Assembly: GCA_038229055.1 (NCBI GenBank)
Contig: JBBROU010000007.1
Location: forward strand, 1-64,000
Direction of reading: 5' to 3'
Origin: JANYJA01 sp038229055
Lineage (GTDB): Bacteria > Acidobacteriota > Terriglobia > Bryobacterales > Bryobacteraceae
DNA: 64,000 bases
Made by a program: the position numbers and the translations under genes. Each line of letters starts with the position of its first letter. The stretch's first letter is position 1. Shown one piece after another: positions 33,269-41,802 of this stretch. The notes under the pieces are model-generated. The model worked only from the letters and a program-made list of their open reading frames with translations, ran no database searches and had not been told where the DNA came from.

Positions 33269-33879
33269 TCTCCAGCCTTATGGAAGATGCCGTCGAGAAC
33301 GCGCCCTCGGCCGCCATGAATGTTCACATCCGCAAAGCAGCCATGCACGATATCGGCCCGCTGCTTGCGCTGATCAATGGCCATGCCGCGAAGGGCATTA
33401 TGCTGCCCCGGACGGAATTCGAGATGTCCGAGAATATGCGCGATTTCTCCGTGGCTTATTCAGGGGACGAGCTGGTGGGGTGCGGGGCGCTGCATTTTTA
33501 CAGCCCGACGGCGGGTGAAATTCGCTCGCTCGCCGTAGCCGACGACGCCAAGACGCAAGGCATCGGGCGGCTGGTTGTGGAGGCTTTGATTCGCGAAGCG
33601 CGGGACTTCGCTCTTGCGGCGGTGTTCGCTTTCACGTATGTGCCGGGCTTTTTCGGGAAGGCCGGCTTTTCCGAAGTCGAGCGCGGCGAGCTACCTCTCA
33701 AGGCATGGAAAGACTGCCTGCGGTGCCCCAAGTTCCAGTGCTGCGATGAAATCGCAATGCTCCGCGTGCTGGACGCGGCGCGATATCATAAAACCCGCCC
33801 AGAAACCAACGCAAATATCCCGCTTATTGTCGAAGGCGATGGGCTGGTGTTACTGCCGACCGTAAAACCGGCTGACTAA
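33265..33879 (+). CDS. GNAT acetyltransferase, probable N-acetylglutamate synthase
   Basis: 204 aa. The GNAT core is clear: HIRKAAMHDIGPLLALINGH, EIRSLAVADDAKTQGIGRLV with the Q/RxxGxG acetyl-CoA loop, and AFTYVPGFFGKAGFSEVERG. The C-terminus has a Cys-containing segment CLRCPKFQCCDEIAMLRVL that is typical of ArgA-like GNAT enzymes (KCxxC type). Position directly after argB with a 4-base overlap makes N-acetylglutamate synthase the best reading, completing the first step before argB and argC. About 25 residues at the N-terminus precede the GNAT core; a start at the internal ATG near 33319 is also possible. Confidence 0.82.
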   Translation: MISSLMEDAVENAPSAAMNVHIRKAAMHDIGPLLALINGHAAKGIMLPRTEFEMSENMRDFSVAYSGDELVGCGALHFYSPTAGEIRSLAVADDAKTQGIGRLVVEALIREARDFALAAVFAFTYVPGFFGKAGFSEVERGELPLKAWKDCLRCPKFQCCDEIAMLRVLDAARYHKTRPETNANIPLIVEGDGLVLLPTVKPAD

Positions 33880-33900
33880 AGTTCTCAAAATTATTTCATT

Positions 33901-33922
33901 TATCTCAACATTTTTTGAGATA
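33901..33922 (+). repeat. Perfect inverted repeat in an AT-rich intergenic region
   Basis: TATCTCAA (33901-33908) and TTGAGATA (33915-33922) form 8-base arms with a 6-base loop in a notably AT-rich stretch between the arginine genes and the molybdopterin-binding gene (139-base gap, 33880-34018). There is no T-run after it on the plus strand, so it is not a standard terminator. It may be an operator or a weak hairpin. The rest of the gap holds a GC-rich segment and an AGGAG ribosome site before 34019. Confidence 0.45.
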
Positions 33923-34018
33923 TTCTCCGGAATTACTCCTCTTTAGCTGTGTAATGGACTACAATTACGCTAACCGGCGGCGGCCAAAAGCCTCTGCCTG
34001 CGCGCTTTAGGAGAAGTA

Positions 34019-34990
34019 ATGAAACCTCAGACTGTGGACGTCAAGACCTCGACCGGACGGATTCTTTACGGCACTGTTTTCCGTCCGGGCGGAAAAAAGC
34101 TCCTCGGAAAGGGACACGTTATCAGCGACGAAGATATCCGCGTCCTTGAATCCGAAGGTATGGATCGTGTCTGGGTAACGGAACTGGAAGACGGCGAGGT
34201 GGGCGAGGACGATGCCGTATGCGCCGTTGCCAGCGAGATGGGCTGCGGCTGTTACGAAATCAAGTTAGGCGCGGGGGGGCGGGCCAATCTGATCGCGACC
34301 GAAGCCTGTTGCGTGCTGGTGGATGAGGATCTGCTTAAACAGGTAAACTGCACGTCGAGCGTGGTGATTGCGACTTCGCTGAATTTCAGTTTCGCGTTGC
34401 CCGGCCAGCGGATCGCGACCGTGAAGAGCGCTCCGTTCGCAGTGAAAAAATCCGATCTCGACGGGCTGGTGAATATGCTGAAGGACCGCGGTCCTATCCT
34501 GCAGGCCCGCCCCGTGCGTAAGCCCTCGGTCGGTATCCTATACACCGATCCTTTGAGCGGGGAGCGCGCGCGGCTTATGTTCGAAAGCATCATGCGCCAG
34601 CGCCTCGATCACTTCGGCAGCGTTGCGACCTTCGCGCTGTCCTGCGTTGAAGAAGAAACCGCCGTGGCGCGCTCGCTGCAGCATCTGCTCCGCTCCAAAC
34701 CGTCGGCGATCCTGGTTGCATCCACCACAGCTCCCGCGGGGCCGGATGACGTAATCGGCCGCGCGCTGGTGCAAACCGGCGGTCAGATGGAGCGCTTTCT
34801 CGCGCCGGTCGAACCCGGCAACCTGATGCTGCTGTCCTACAAGGACGACATCCCGATCATTTCGGCGCCTGGGTGCTTCCGTTCGGTGAAAGCCAACGTA
34901 GTCGATCTGGTGCTCCCTCCGCTGCTGGCCCGCTATCGCGTGTCTACTTGGGAAATCGGGTGTCTGGGGCACGGCGGCCTGCTGATTTAG
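34019..34990 (+). CDS. Molybdopterin-binding (MoCF-type) domain protein
   Basis: 323 aa with AGGAG before the ATG. The N-terminal 150 residues include GRILYGTVFRPGGKKLLGKG and HVISDEDIRVLESEGMDRVW, typical of the region before MoCF in certain paralogues. The C-terminal half has a MoaB/MogA-like fold: VGILYTDPLSGERARLMFES, AILVASTTAPAGPDDVIGRA (the usual G-GT-xPxDV variant), and PIISAPGCFRSVKANVVDLV. It probably binds molybdopterin or a related pterin. No other molybdenum cofactor gene is adjacent, so the exact role is open. Confidence 0.82.
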   Translation: MKPQTVDVKTSTGRILYGTVFRPGGKKLLGKGHVISDEDIRVLESEGMDRVWVTELEDGEVGEDDAVCAVASEMGCGCYEIKLGAGGRANLIATEACCVLVDEDLLKQVNCTSSVVIATSLNFSFALPGQRIATVKSAPFAVKKSDLDGLVNMLKDRGPILQARPVRKPSVGILYTDPLSGERARLMFESIMRQRLDHFGSVATFALSCVEEETAVARSLQHLLRSKPSAILVASTTAPAGPDDVIGRALVQTGGQMERFLAPVEPGNLMLLSYKDDIPIISAPGCFRSVKANVVDLVLPPLLARYRVSTWEIGCLGHGGLLI

Positions 34991-35038
34991 GCGGCACCGA
35001 AACCTCTCGCCTGATAAAGTAAATTGCGAGGGATTTCG

Positions 35039-36445
35039 ATGCTTCGCCGCCTTTTGCTGCTTTTATTGCTCCTCAATTTTTCGCTGGCTTTCGCGCAAAA
35101 TCCGGCGGGCCAGTGGCTCGGCACCGTGGACGCGGGAGGCATGAAGCTGCGCCTCGTGCTGCATATCGAATCCGCTCCCGCCGGGGGCTTTAAAGCGAAG
35201 CTCGACAGTCTGGACCAAGGCGCGCTCGGAATTCCGGTCGAATCAGTGAAACAGGCCGGCCGCACGGTCAACTTCGAGCTCACCGGCATCGGCGCATCCT
35301 ACTCCGCCGAGCTCAATAGCGAGGGCTCGCAAATGACCGGCACTTGGAAACAGAGCGGCGCGGCGCTTCCCGTCACCTTCAAGCGCAGCGACCAGATTCC
35401 TGAAATTCTGCGGCCTCAGGAGCCTCGCAAGCCCTATCCGTACAAAGAGGAGAACGTTTCCTACTCCAATGCGGCGGCGCATATCCAACTTGCCGGCACG
35501 CTCACTACGCCGCCCGGCACCGGGCCATTCCCGGCGGTTCTGTTGATTACCGGATCGGGACCGCAGAATCGCGACGAGGAACTGCTTGGGCACCGCCCGT
35601 TCCTGATCATCTCAGACCATCTGACGCGCCACGGAATTGCGGTGCTGCGGGTTGACGATCGCGGGGTCGGACAGTCTACCGGTTCCTTCGGCCAGGCCAC
35701 CACGGCAGATTTCGCGACGGACGCGCAGGCGGGGCTCGCGTGGCTGAAGACGCGGCATGAGATCGACCCGGCGCGCGTCGGGTTGGTTGGCCACAGTGAA
35801 GGCGCGATGATCGCTCCCTTGGTCGCGTCGCAACAGAGCGATGTGGCCTTCATCGTGATGCTCGCCGGAACCGGAGTAACGGGTGAGCAGGTTTTAGCTG
35901 AACAGCAGATGCTGATCTCCAAAGCCATGAATGTGCCCGGCTCGGTAGTGGCGCAGAACCGCGCGTTGAACCAGAAGTTTTTCGCGATTCTCCGCGGCGA
36001 AAGCAATCCGGACGAAGCAGGGAAGAAGCTCATGGCCGCGCTGGCCGAGGCGCTCGCTGAAATGCCCGAAGATCAGCGGAAGCTCATGCAGCCGGGCCTC
36101 GAAGCGCAGGTCAAGAGCGCCAATTCTGCGTGGTTCCGCTACTTTCTCGCTTATGATCCCGGTCCCGCGCTGCGCAAAGCGCATTGCCCCGTGCTGGCGA
36201 TGAACGGCGAGTTGGACGCGCAGGTTTCGGCGCAGCAGAACCTTCCCGCGATCGCGAAAGCGCTTGAAGACGGGGGCAATCGCGATTACGAAATCGTCAA
36301 ACTGCCCAAACTGAATCACCTCTTCCAGACAGCGACGACGGGCTCGCCGGGCGAGTACGCGACCATCTCGGAGACCTTTTCACCGGTTGCGCTCGACGTA
36401 ATTTCCGATTGGATCACGCGCCACACGCAACCCGCCGCGAAGTAG
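35039..36445 (+). CDS. Exported alpha/beta hydrolase
   Basis: 468 aa from ATG 35039, which has GAGGG 7 bases upstream and opens with a signal peptide (MLRRLLLLLLLLNFSLAFAQ). Residues 25-130 are a small beta domain (AGQWLGTVDAGGMKLRLVLH). The hydrolase fold follows, with GFPFPAVLLITGSGPQNRDEE type oxyanion area, the nucleophile elbow GLVGHSEGAMIAPLVA (GHSEG) and ending HLFQTATTG for the catalytic His. The layout is common in Acidobacteriota as a putative peptidase/esterase. The substrate is unknown. Confidence 0.87.
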   Translation: MLRRLLLLLLLLNFSLAFAQNPAGQWLGTVDAGGMKLRLVLHIESAPAGGFKAKLDSLDQGALGIPVESVKQAGRTVNFELTGIGASYSAELNSEGSQMTGTWKQSGAALPVTFKRSDQIPEILRPQEPRKPYPYKEENVSYSNAAAHIQLAGTLTTPPGTGPFPAVLLITGSGPQNRDEELLGHRPFLIISDHLTRHGIAVLRVDDRGVGQSTGSFGQATTADFATDAQAGLAWLKTRHEIDPARVGLVGHSEGAMIAPLVASQQSDVAFIVMLAGTGVTGEQVLAEQQMLISKAMNVPGSVVAQNRALNQKFFAILRGESNPDEAGKKLMAALAEALAEMPEDQRKLMQPGLEAQVKSANSAWFRYFLAYDPGPALRKAHCPVLAMNGELDAQVSAQQNLPAIAKALEDGGNRDYEIVKLPKLNHLFQTATTGSPGEYATISETFSPVALDVISDWITRHTQPAAK

Positions 36446-36466
36446 TGGCATGGGACAATACTTAGC

Positions 36467-37426
36467 ATGCGTGCCCTAGTCCTGCAGTCCGAAAATGAAC
36501 TTCCGCATTTAGAAGAAGTCCCTAACCCTAAGCCGAACCGCGGCGAGGTGCTGGTCAAAGTATCGGCCGCCGGAATAAACTTCGCGGACACGATGATGCG
36601 GCGCGGCGTTTATCTTCAGAAGCCGAAATTTCCGTTCATTCCCGGATTCGAATTTAGCGGGGTGGTTGAGCAAGGCGCCGAAGGCGCAGCCTGGAAGGCG
36701 GGCGACCGCGTGATGGGCATGTGCTCCGCGGGCTACGCCGAATACATCAAAGTGCCCGTTGCGCAGCTCATGCCGGCGCCGGCCCAGTTTTCCGACGAAG
36801 AAGCCGCGGCATTCCCCATTACTTATTTGACGGCGATGGGAATGCTCCGCCTGAATGGCCACGCGCAAAGCGGCGAGACGGTTTTAATCCACGCCGTCGC
36901 GGGAGGCGTCGGAACGGCTGCCACACAGATCGCCAAAGCGCTGGGGCTGCGCGTGATCGGCACCGCCAGCAGCGAAGAAAAGCTGGCGCTCGCGCGGAAA
37001 CAGGGAGCGGATGTTTGCATCAATTATAAAACCACGAACTTTACCGTGCCGGTGATGGAAGCGACCGGCAATCGCGGGGTCGACATCGTACTGGAATCCG
37101 TCGGCGGCGATTCTCTGGCGCGCGACATTGAAGTGATCGCACCGTTCGGGCGAATCATCGTCTTCGGTTCCGCCGGGGGGCCGTCGCCCGATCCTTCCAC
37201 CGGTGCGTTGTTCAAAAACTCCGCCGGAATTTCGGCCTTTTGGCTCACGACACTGATGCGGGAAACGAAGCTGCTCGCGGCCGTTTTGCACGAGCTGATG
37301 ACGCTGGTGGCTAAGGCGGACCTGCGTCCCGTGGTCGGCCGAGTCTATCCGCTCGCCGACGGCGCCACGGCGATGCGGGATCTGGAATCGCGAAGCACCA
37401 TGGGTAAGCTGCTTTTGAAGATGTAA
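36467..37426 (+). CDS. NADPH:quinone oxidoreductase-like medium-chain dehydrogenase
   Basis: 319 aa. The quinone oxidoreductase pattern is visible: EVLVKVSAAGINFADTMMRR, FIPGFEFSGVV, GYAEYIKVPVAQLMPAPAQF, ETVLIHAVAGGVGTAATQIA (nucleotide-binding GxGxxA) and GVDIVLESVGGDS. No zinc-ligand cysteines are seen, as expected for this branch. It reduces quinones or conjugated enones using NADPH. The stop overlaps the next start by 1 base (TAATG), so the SDR gene is translated with it. Confidence 0.92.
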   Translation: MRALVLQSENELPHLEEVPNPKPNRGEVLVKVSAAGINFADTMMRRGVYLQKPKFPFIPGFEFSGVVEQGAEGAAWKAGDRVMGMCSAGYAEYIKVPVAQLMPAPAQFSDEEAAAFPITYLTAMGMLRLNGHAQSGETVLIHAVAGGVGTAATQIAKALGLRVIGTASSEEKLALARKQGADVCINYKTTNFTVPVMEATGNRGVDIVLESVGGDSLARDIEVIAPFGRIIVFGSAGGPSPDPSTGALFKNSAGISAFWLTTLMRETKLLAAVLHELMTLVAKADLRPVVGRVYPLADGATAMRDLESRSTMGKLLLKM

Positions 37427-38895
37427 TGCCGGTGGCCATCATTGGAGCCACCGGATACATCGGCGGCCGTTTGGCTCGAAGCTTGATCCAAAGCGGCCAT
37501 CGCGTCCGATGCCTCGCGCGGTCCCCCGAAAAGCTTCAAACGCGCGAGTGGGCCGCCAGTCCGTTGCTCGAGATACGGCAATCCAATCTCGCGGATTCCG
37601 TTTCGCTCGCCCGCGATCTCGAAGGTTGCGACGCGGCGTATTACCTGGTGCATTCCATGAACTCCGCGGGCCCTGAGTACGCTGAGCACGACCGCCAGTT
37701 TGCCGAGGGATTTGCCTTTGCCGCTCGCCACGCACGCGTGGATCGCATTATTTATCTGGGCGGGCTGGGGGAAACCGGGCCGGATTTGAGCGAGCACCTG
37801 TCATCGCGCCGTGAGGTGGAGGCGGCGCTGGCAGCAACCGGCGTGCCGGTTACCGTCCTGCGCGCGGCAATGATCGTCGGGTCGGGATCGGCCTCCTTTG
37901 AAATCCTCCGCTACCTGGTGGAGCGGCTGCCCATCATGATTACTCCGAAGTGGGTGAGCACGCCGTGCCAGCCCATCGCCGTGGAGAATGTGATCGGTTA
38001 TCTGGAGGGCGTTCTATACAGAACCGAGACGGTGGGAGAAGTGTTCGACATCGGCGGACCCGAGGTGCTGTGTTATCGGGACATCATGCGGATCATGGCG
38101 GAAGAACTCGGCGTGAGACCTCGCTGGGTGATTCCGGTTCCGGTATTGACGCCGCGTCTGAGTTCTTATTGGATTCATCTGGTGACGCCGCTAAGTCACG
38201 ATATCGCGAAGCCCTTGGCGGAAGGGCTCAAGAATCCGGTGGTGTGCCGCGAGGACAAGATCACGCATCTGGTTCCGCAGGAACTTTTGACCGTGCGGCA
38301 AGCCATTCGAGCCGCGCTGAGCCAGATGGCGGAATATCGGGTCGAGACGAATTGGTCGATGGCCGGACCAATTCCTGGAGATCCGGATTGGGCGGGCGGC
38401 AAAGTCTTTCGCGATACGCGCCGGGTTGCCATGCAAGCGCCGGACTGGGCCGTTTTTCGCGCCGTATGCCGAATCGGCGGTTCACACGGTTGGTACTCGT
38501 CGGATTGGCTTTGGGTGATTCGCGGCTGGATGGATCTGATGGTCGGCGGGCCGGGGTTGCGGCGCGGCAGGCGGCACCCGGAAGAGATCGGGTTTGGGGA
38601 AGCGCTCGATTTCTGGCGTGTCGTCGATGTGAAACAGGATCGCCGGCTGGCTTTACGCGCCGAAATGAAACTGCCGGGCGAGGCGATGCTCGAATTCCAA
38701 ATCGAGCCAGGGCAAGCCGGTCAATGCACTCTGCAGCAACAAGCGTTATTTCGCCCGCGTGGACTCTTTGGTCTGGTGTACTGGTATGCGGTTGCGCCGC
38801 TGCACCACGTTGTCTTCGGCAGAATGTTGCGCGGAATCCGGCAGGAAGCCGGGCGCATTGCACTTGTGTCGCGGGAGCGGAAGACTACTCTTTAG
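37426..38895 (+). CDS. NAD(P)-dependent epimerase-like protein with C-terminal DUF2867
   Basis: 489 aa. The N-terminal half is an atypical SDR: VAIIGATGYIGGRLARSLIQ, YLVHSMNSAGPEYAEHDRQF, and RIIYLGGLGE; no strict YxxxK is seen. From about residue 310 a DUF2867 domain follows (FRDTRRVAMQAPDWAVFRAV and GWYSSDWLWVIRGWMDLMVG, ending VYWYAVAPLHHVVFGRMLRG). The fused pair is a known bacterial arrangement, often near quinone reductases, with no settled substrate. The 3' end overlaps the convergent DJ-1 gene by 4 bases. Confidence 0.88.
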   Translation: MPVAIIGATGYIGGRLARSLIQSGHRVRCLARSPEKLQTREWAASPLLEIRQSNLADSVSLARDLEGCDAAYYLVHSMNSAGPEYAEHDRQFAEGFAFAARHARVDRIIYLGGLGETGPDLSEHLSSRREVEAALAATGVPVTVLRAAMIVGSGSASFEILRYLVERLPIMITPKWVSTPCQPIAVENVIGYLEGVLYRTETVGEVFDIGGPEVLCYRDIMRIMAEELGVRPRWVIPVPVLTPRLSSYWIHLVTPLSHDIAKPLAEGLKNPVVCREDKITHLVPQELLTVRQAIRAALSQMAEYRVETNWSMAGPIPGDPDWAGGKVFRDTRRVAMQAPDWAVFRAVCRIGGSHGWYSSDWLWVIRGWMDLMVGGPGLRRGRRHPEEIGFGEALDFWRVVDVKQDRRLALRAEMKLPGEAMLEFQIEPGQAGQCTLQQQALFRPRGLFGLVYWYAVAPLHHVVFGRMLRGIRQEAGRIALVSRERKTTL

Positions 38896-39425
38896 CCGAC
38901 CAGCGCGCCCGCCAGTAACTTGATCGACGCGCGGCAAAACGCAGGCAGGTCTTCGGGCTTGCGCGATGTCACCAGATTGCGATCGACCACCACTTCGGAA
39001 TCTTCCCACCGGGCGCCGGCATTCACCACGTCGTCCTTGATCGCGAAAAACGAAGTCGCGCGGCGGCCTTTCAAAATTCCCGCCGAGCAGAGCACCCATG
39101 GACCGTGACAGATGGCCGCGACCAGCTTGCCCTGTGCGTCCAAATCACGAACGAACTGGATGGCTTTGGGATGCCGGCGAATGTGATCCGGCGCAAACCC
39201 ACCCGGGACCACCACGCCATCAAACTCCCTGGCCGACACATCGTCGTAGGCGCGATCGCACTTCACCGGGTAGCCCAGCTTACTGCCGTAAGTCTGACCC
39301 GCAACGGCGCCGACGGTCACCATCTGAGCGCCGGCTTCCCGCAGGCGGTAGTACGGATACCAGACCTCCATCTCCTGATAAAGGTTGTCGACGAGCACCG
39401 CTATTTTTTTGCCGGTAAGTTCCAT
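38892..39425 (-). CDS. DJ-1/PfpI-family protein
   Basis: 177 aa. Fold motifs: KKIAVLVDNLYQEMEVWYPY with the conserved Glu, YDDVSAREFDGVVVPGGFAP DHIR, and the nucleophile elbow LVAAICHGPWVLCSAGILKG, where Cys is followed by His-Gly-Pro. The C-terminal VVDRNLVTSRKPEDLPAFCR matches the PfpI branch. Members act as glyoxalase/deglycase-like or chaperone proteins in the cytosol. The precise activity cannot be told from sequence. It is a single-gene unit. Confidence 0.9.
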   Translation of the reverse strand: MELTGKKIAVLVDNLYQEMEVWYPYYRLREAGAQMVTVGAVAGQTYGSKLGYPVKCDRAYDDVSAREFDGVVVPGGFAPDHIRRHPKAIQFVRDLDAQGKLVAAICHGPWVLCSAGILKGRRATSFFAIKDDVVNAGARWEDSEVVVDRNLVTSRKPEDLPAFCRASIKLLAGALVG

Positions 39426-39463
39426 CTGTAGATATTTTAGAACAGGCTGTTCGAGGTCATGGA

Positions 39464-41788
39464 TTAGAACGAAAGCGAGAAACGGCCGGACACCGAGCGC
39501 GGCGGACCGAGCGCGGTGCCCGACAGCAGGCCCGCGAAATTGATCAGGTTGAAGCGGTCGGTTAGATTTCCGCCATCCACCTGGAAGCGCGCGCTGCGCC
39601 GGTCGGTCCTCCAGAGATCCGCACCCGCCGACGCGTTCACGCCAAACGACGGGCGCACTCGCCCACGATTGAAGTTCACGCGCGACAGCACGCGCTCGGT
39701 ATAGCGCTGCCGCAGGATTTCAAGCGGATCGCTCGCATCGACGGGCAAGCCGCTGCCGTAAAAGCTTCCGACGGCCAAATCGAAGCGTTTCAGCAACTGC
39801 ACGTGAACCTGCGCGTTAACGGTGTTGCGCTGATCCTGCGTGATTGCGAAGGCGGAGTGCGCCAGAATCAGGGCGGCGCTTCCGGGATCCAGAAAAAGGC
39901 CTCCGGTGACCGGCAGATAACCCGTGCCTGTCTGGTTGCTGTAGCTCAGAAATCCGCTGAACCGTCCCCAGGTGGGGATTTCGATCTTGGCCTCGAAGCC
40001 GTGAATTTGAGCGCGAGAGAAGGTGATCGGGAAGCTGACGCCGGTGTTCAGAAGAACGTCGTCATCGGCGAAGTTGCGAACGGAACGTTTGAAAACCGTG
40101 CCGTCCAATCGCAAATGCGCGAACACGCTTTTGGAAAATCCCGCCTGGTAGAAATTGCCGCGCGAGGGGCGAATGGCAACGCTGGTTCCCGACTGGCTCA
40201 AGCGGCGAGTGACGTCGGCGCTGGCGAGCAGCAGATTCTCAATAGCCGGGGTTTGAAAGGCTCGATCGTATGAAGCCCGCACCACCAAACCCGCGGACGG
40301 AAATGAGTACGCGACGCCCAGGCGCGGGCTCCACGCGGTCTCGTTCACCAGAAAACGGTAGCTGTCGAAACGAATGCCGGCGCTCAAACTGAGATTCTTC
40401 CAGTGCACCTGATCCTGAACGAATCCCGACGCCTGGTAAGCCGGCTTCCTGGCCGCAAATTGAAATTCAGGAAGCACACCCGCATCGAAGAAATCGGGAT
40501 TCGTAATTTTGTAATTGAACGCCTCGCGCACCGCGGTCCAGACGAAATCGCCGCCTGCTTTGATCGCGTGCGGGCCGCGCTGGCTAACCAGAGAACCGCC
40601 GGTGTAGGCTTCGCGAAATCCGCGATCCTGGTCCGCGATCACCGGGGTCGCCAGCGTATTCGAAACCAGCGCGGCGGAAAGGTCGCGCGCCATTGCATGA
40701 ACGCTGGCCATCAGCCGCGGCGAGAATACATGCTGATACGCGATCTGCCCCGATGTTTCGTCGCTCTCGCGATCCTGCCGCTGACCGGCCGCCTGCTGCT
40801 CCGGATTGTTGGGAACGTTGAATCGCGACCGGCGCGTATGCACCGCCATACGCAGCCGGTCGGCTTGTCCGATATCTCGATCGAGCTTGCCACCGACTCC
40901 TTCGCTAAAACCTCGATTCAGGAAATTATCCTCAGAGGGAGGATCCAGAAATCGGTCGGTGCGCGACACTTCCGTATTCATTCCGAACGTGGTCCGGCCA
41001 AGCAGATACTGCGCCGTGAGCGCGCCCTCGCGTGTACCGAAGCTGCCGTCTTCGAGCGAAAGCCCGCCGTGAAATCCGGGCCGCTGATCCTGAACCGACG
41101 AGACTTCCACCACGCCGCCCAGCTTGCGCCCATACTCAGCCGGATAGTTACCGGTCATCACGGTCAGCGATTGCACCTCGTCGGCTTCGAGGCCCGGAGC
41201 ATATCCCGGCGACCGGTTATCCTGCACAGGCACGCCATCGACAACGAACTGCGTCTGGTACTCCGAGCCGCGCGGATGCAGCACGCCGTTGGCTTCCAGA
41301 ATCCATCCAGGCTGCGATTGAACTAAGTCGAGGACAGCACGCGCGGGACGCGAACCGGTGCGCTCGCGGATGGCTTCCGCCCCAATATACTGCGCGGGTC
41401 CGGTGCGCCGCGGATCGAGCAGTGTGCTGTTATCGGTGACCACCACCGTAGTCTCGATGGCTGCCACGCCCAGGGTTACACTGACGTCGACCGGGAGTTC
41501 GGATTGAATCTGTACGGCCCGCCGCGCCGGCGCAAATCCCGACTTCTGAATATCCAGGCGGTAAGGTCCGAACGGCAGGTTCTTAGCGACATACAGCCCC
41601 TCACGATTGGTGCGGAAGCCGCGGTGGACCTGCGTCGATTCGCCCGTTAAGACGACATCGGCCTCCACTCCCAAGCCTTCGGCGTCGTGAATAGTAAGCC
41701 GCAGATCTCCGGTCTGCCGCTGCGCACAAAGTGGCAGGGCACAAAGAATCAACAGCGTCCACGCGCGTCGTAAGATCCACGAAACCAT
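39464..41788 (-). CDS. TonB-dependent receptor with carboxypeptidase-like N-terminal domain
   Basis: 774 aa. Signal peptide RRAWTLLILCALPLCAQ, then a carboxypeptidase-regulatory-like domain (residues 25-105, QTGDLRLTIHDAEGLGVEAD), a plug domain (about 115-230, VLDLVQSQPGWILEANGVLH, EVQSLTVMTGNYPAEYGRKL and GGVVEVSS) and a beta-barrel with the last-strand ending RSVSGRFSLSF. These outer-membrane receptors import large substrates using TonB energy. The presence of the front beta domain is common in Acidobacteriota TonB receptors. No TonB box was identified with certainty, and the ligand is unknown. Confidence 0.9.
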   Translation of the reverse strand: MVSWILRRAWTLLILCALPLCAQRQTGDLRLTIHDAEGLGVEADVVLTGESTQVHRGFRTNREGLYVAKNLPFGPYRLDIQKSGFAPARRAVQIQSELPVDVSVTLGVAAIETTVVVTDNSTLLDPRRTGPAQYIGAEAIRERTGSRPARAVLDLVQSQPGWILEANGVLHPRGSEYQTQFVVDGVPVQDNRSPGYAPGLEADEVQSLTVMTGNYPAEYGRKLGGVVEVSSVQDQRPGFHGGLSLEDGSFGTREGALTAQYLLGRTTFGMNTEVSRTDRFLDPPSEDNFLNRGFSEGVGGKLDRDIGQADRLRMAVHTRRSRFNVPNNPEQQAAGQRQDRESDETSGQIAYQHVFSPRLMASVHAMARDLSAALVSNTLATPVIADQDRGFREAYTGGSLVSQRGPHAIKAGGDFVWTAVREAFNYKITNPDFFDAGVLPEFQFAARKPAYQASGFVQDQVHWKNLSLSAGIRFDSYRFLVNETAWSPRLGVAYSFPSAGLVVRASYDRAFQTPAIENLLLASADVTRRLSQSGTSVAIRPSRGNFYQAGFSKSVFAHLRLDGTVFKRSVRNFADDDVLLNTGVSFPITFSRAQIHGFEAKIEIPTWGRFSGFLSYSNQTGTGYLPVTGGLFLDPGSAALILAHSAFAITQDQRNTVNAQVHVQLLKRFDLAVGSFYGSGLPVDASDPLEILRQRYTERVLSRVNFNRGRVRPSFGVNASAGADLWRTDRRSARFQVDGGNLTDRFNLINFAGLLSGTALGPPRSVSGRFSLSF

Positions 41789-41802
41789 CGCTAATAATCA
41801 TT

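Noticed and set aside
33940..34018. Molybdenum-cofactor riboswitch before the molybdopterin-binding gene
   Set aside because: A small hairpin (CGGCGGCCAAAAGCCTCTG) exists, but the multi-stem layout and conserved bases of the Moco motif were not found by eye.
38892..39425. The DJ-1-like gene as a protease
   Set aside because: The CHG elbow is shared by all DJ-1/PfpI proteins; protease activity cannot be inferred, so only the fold family is stated.
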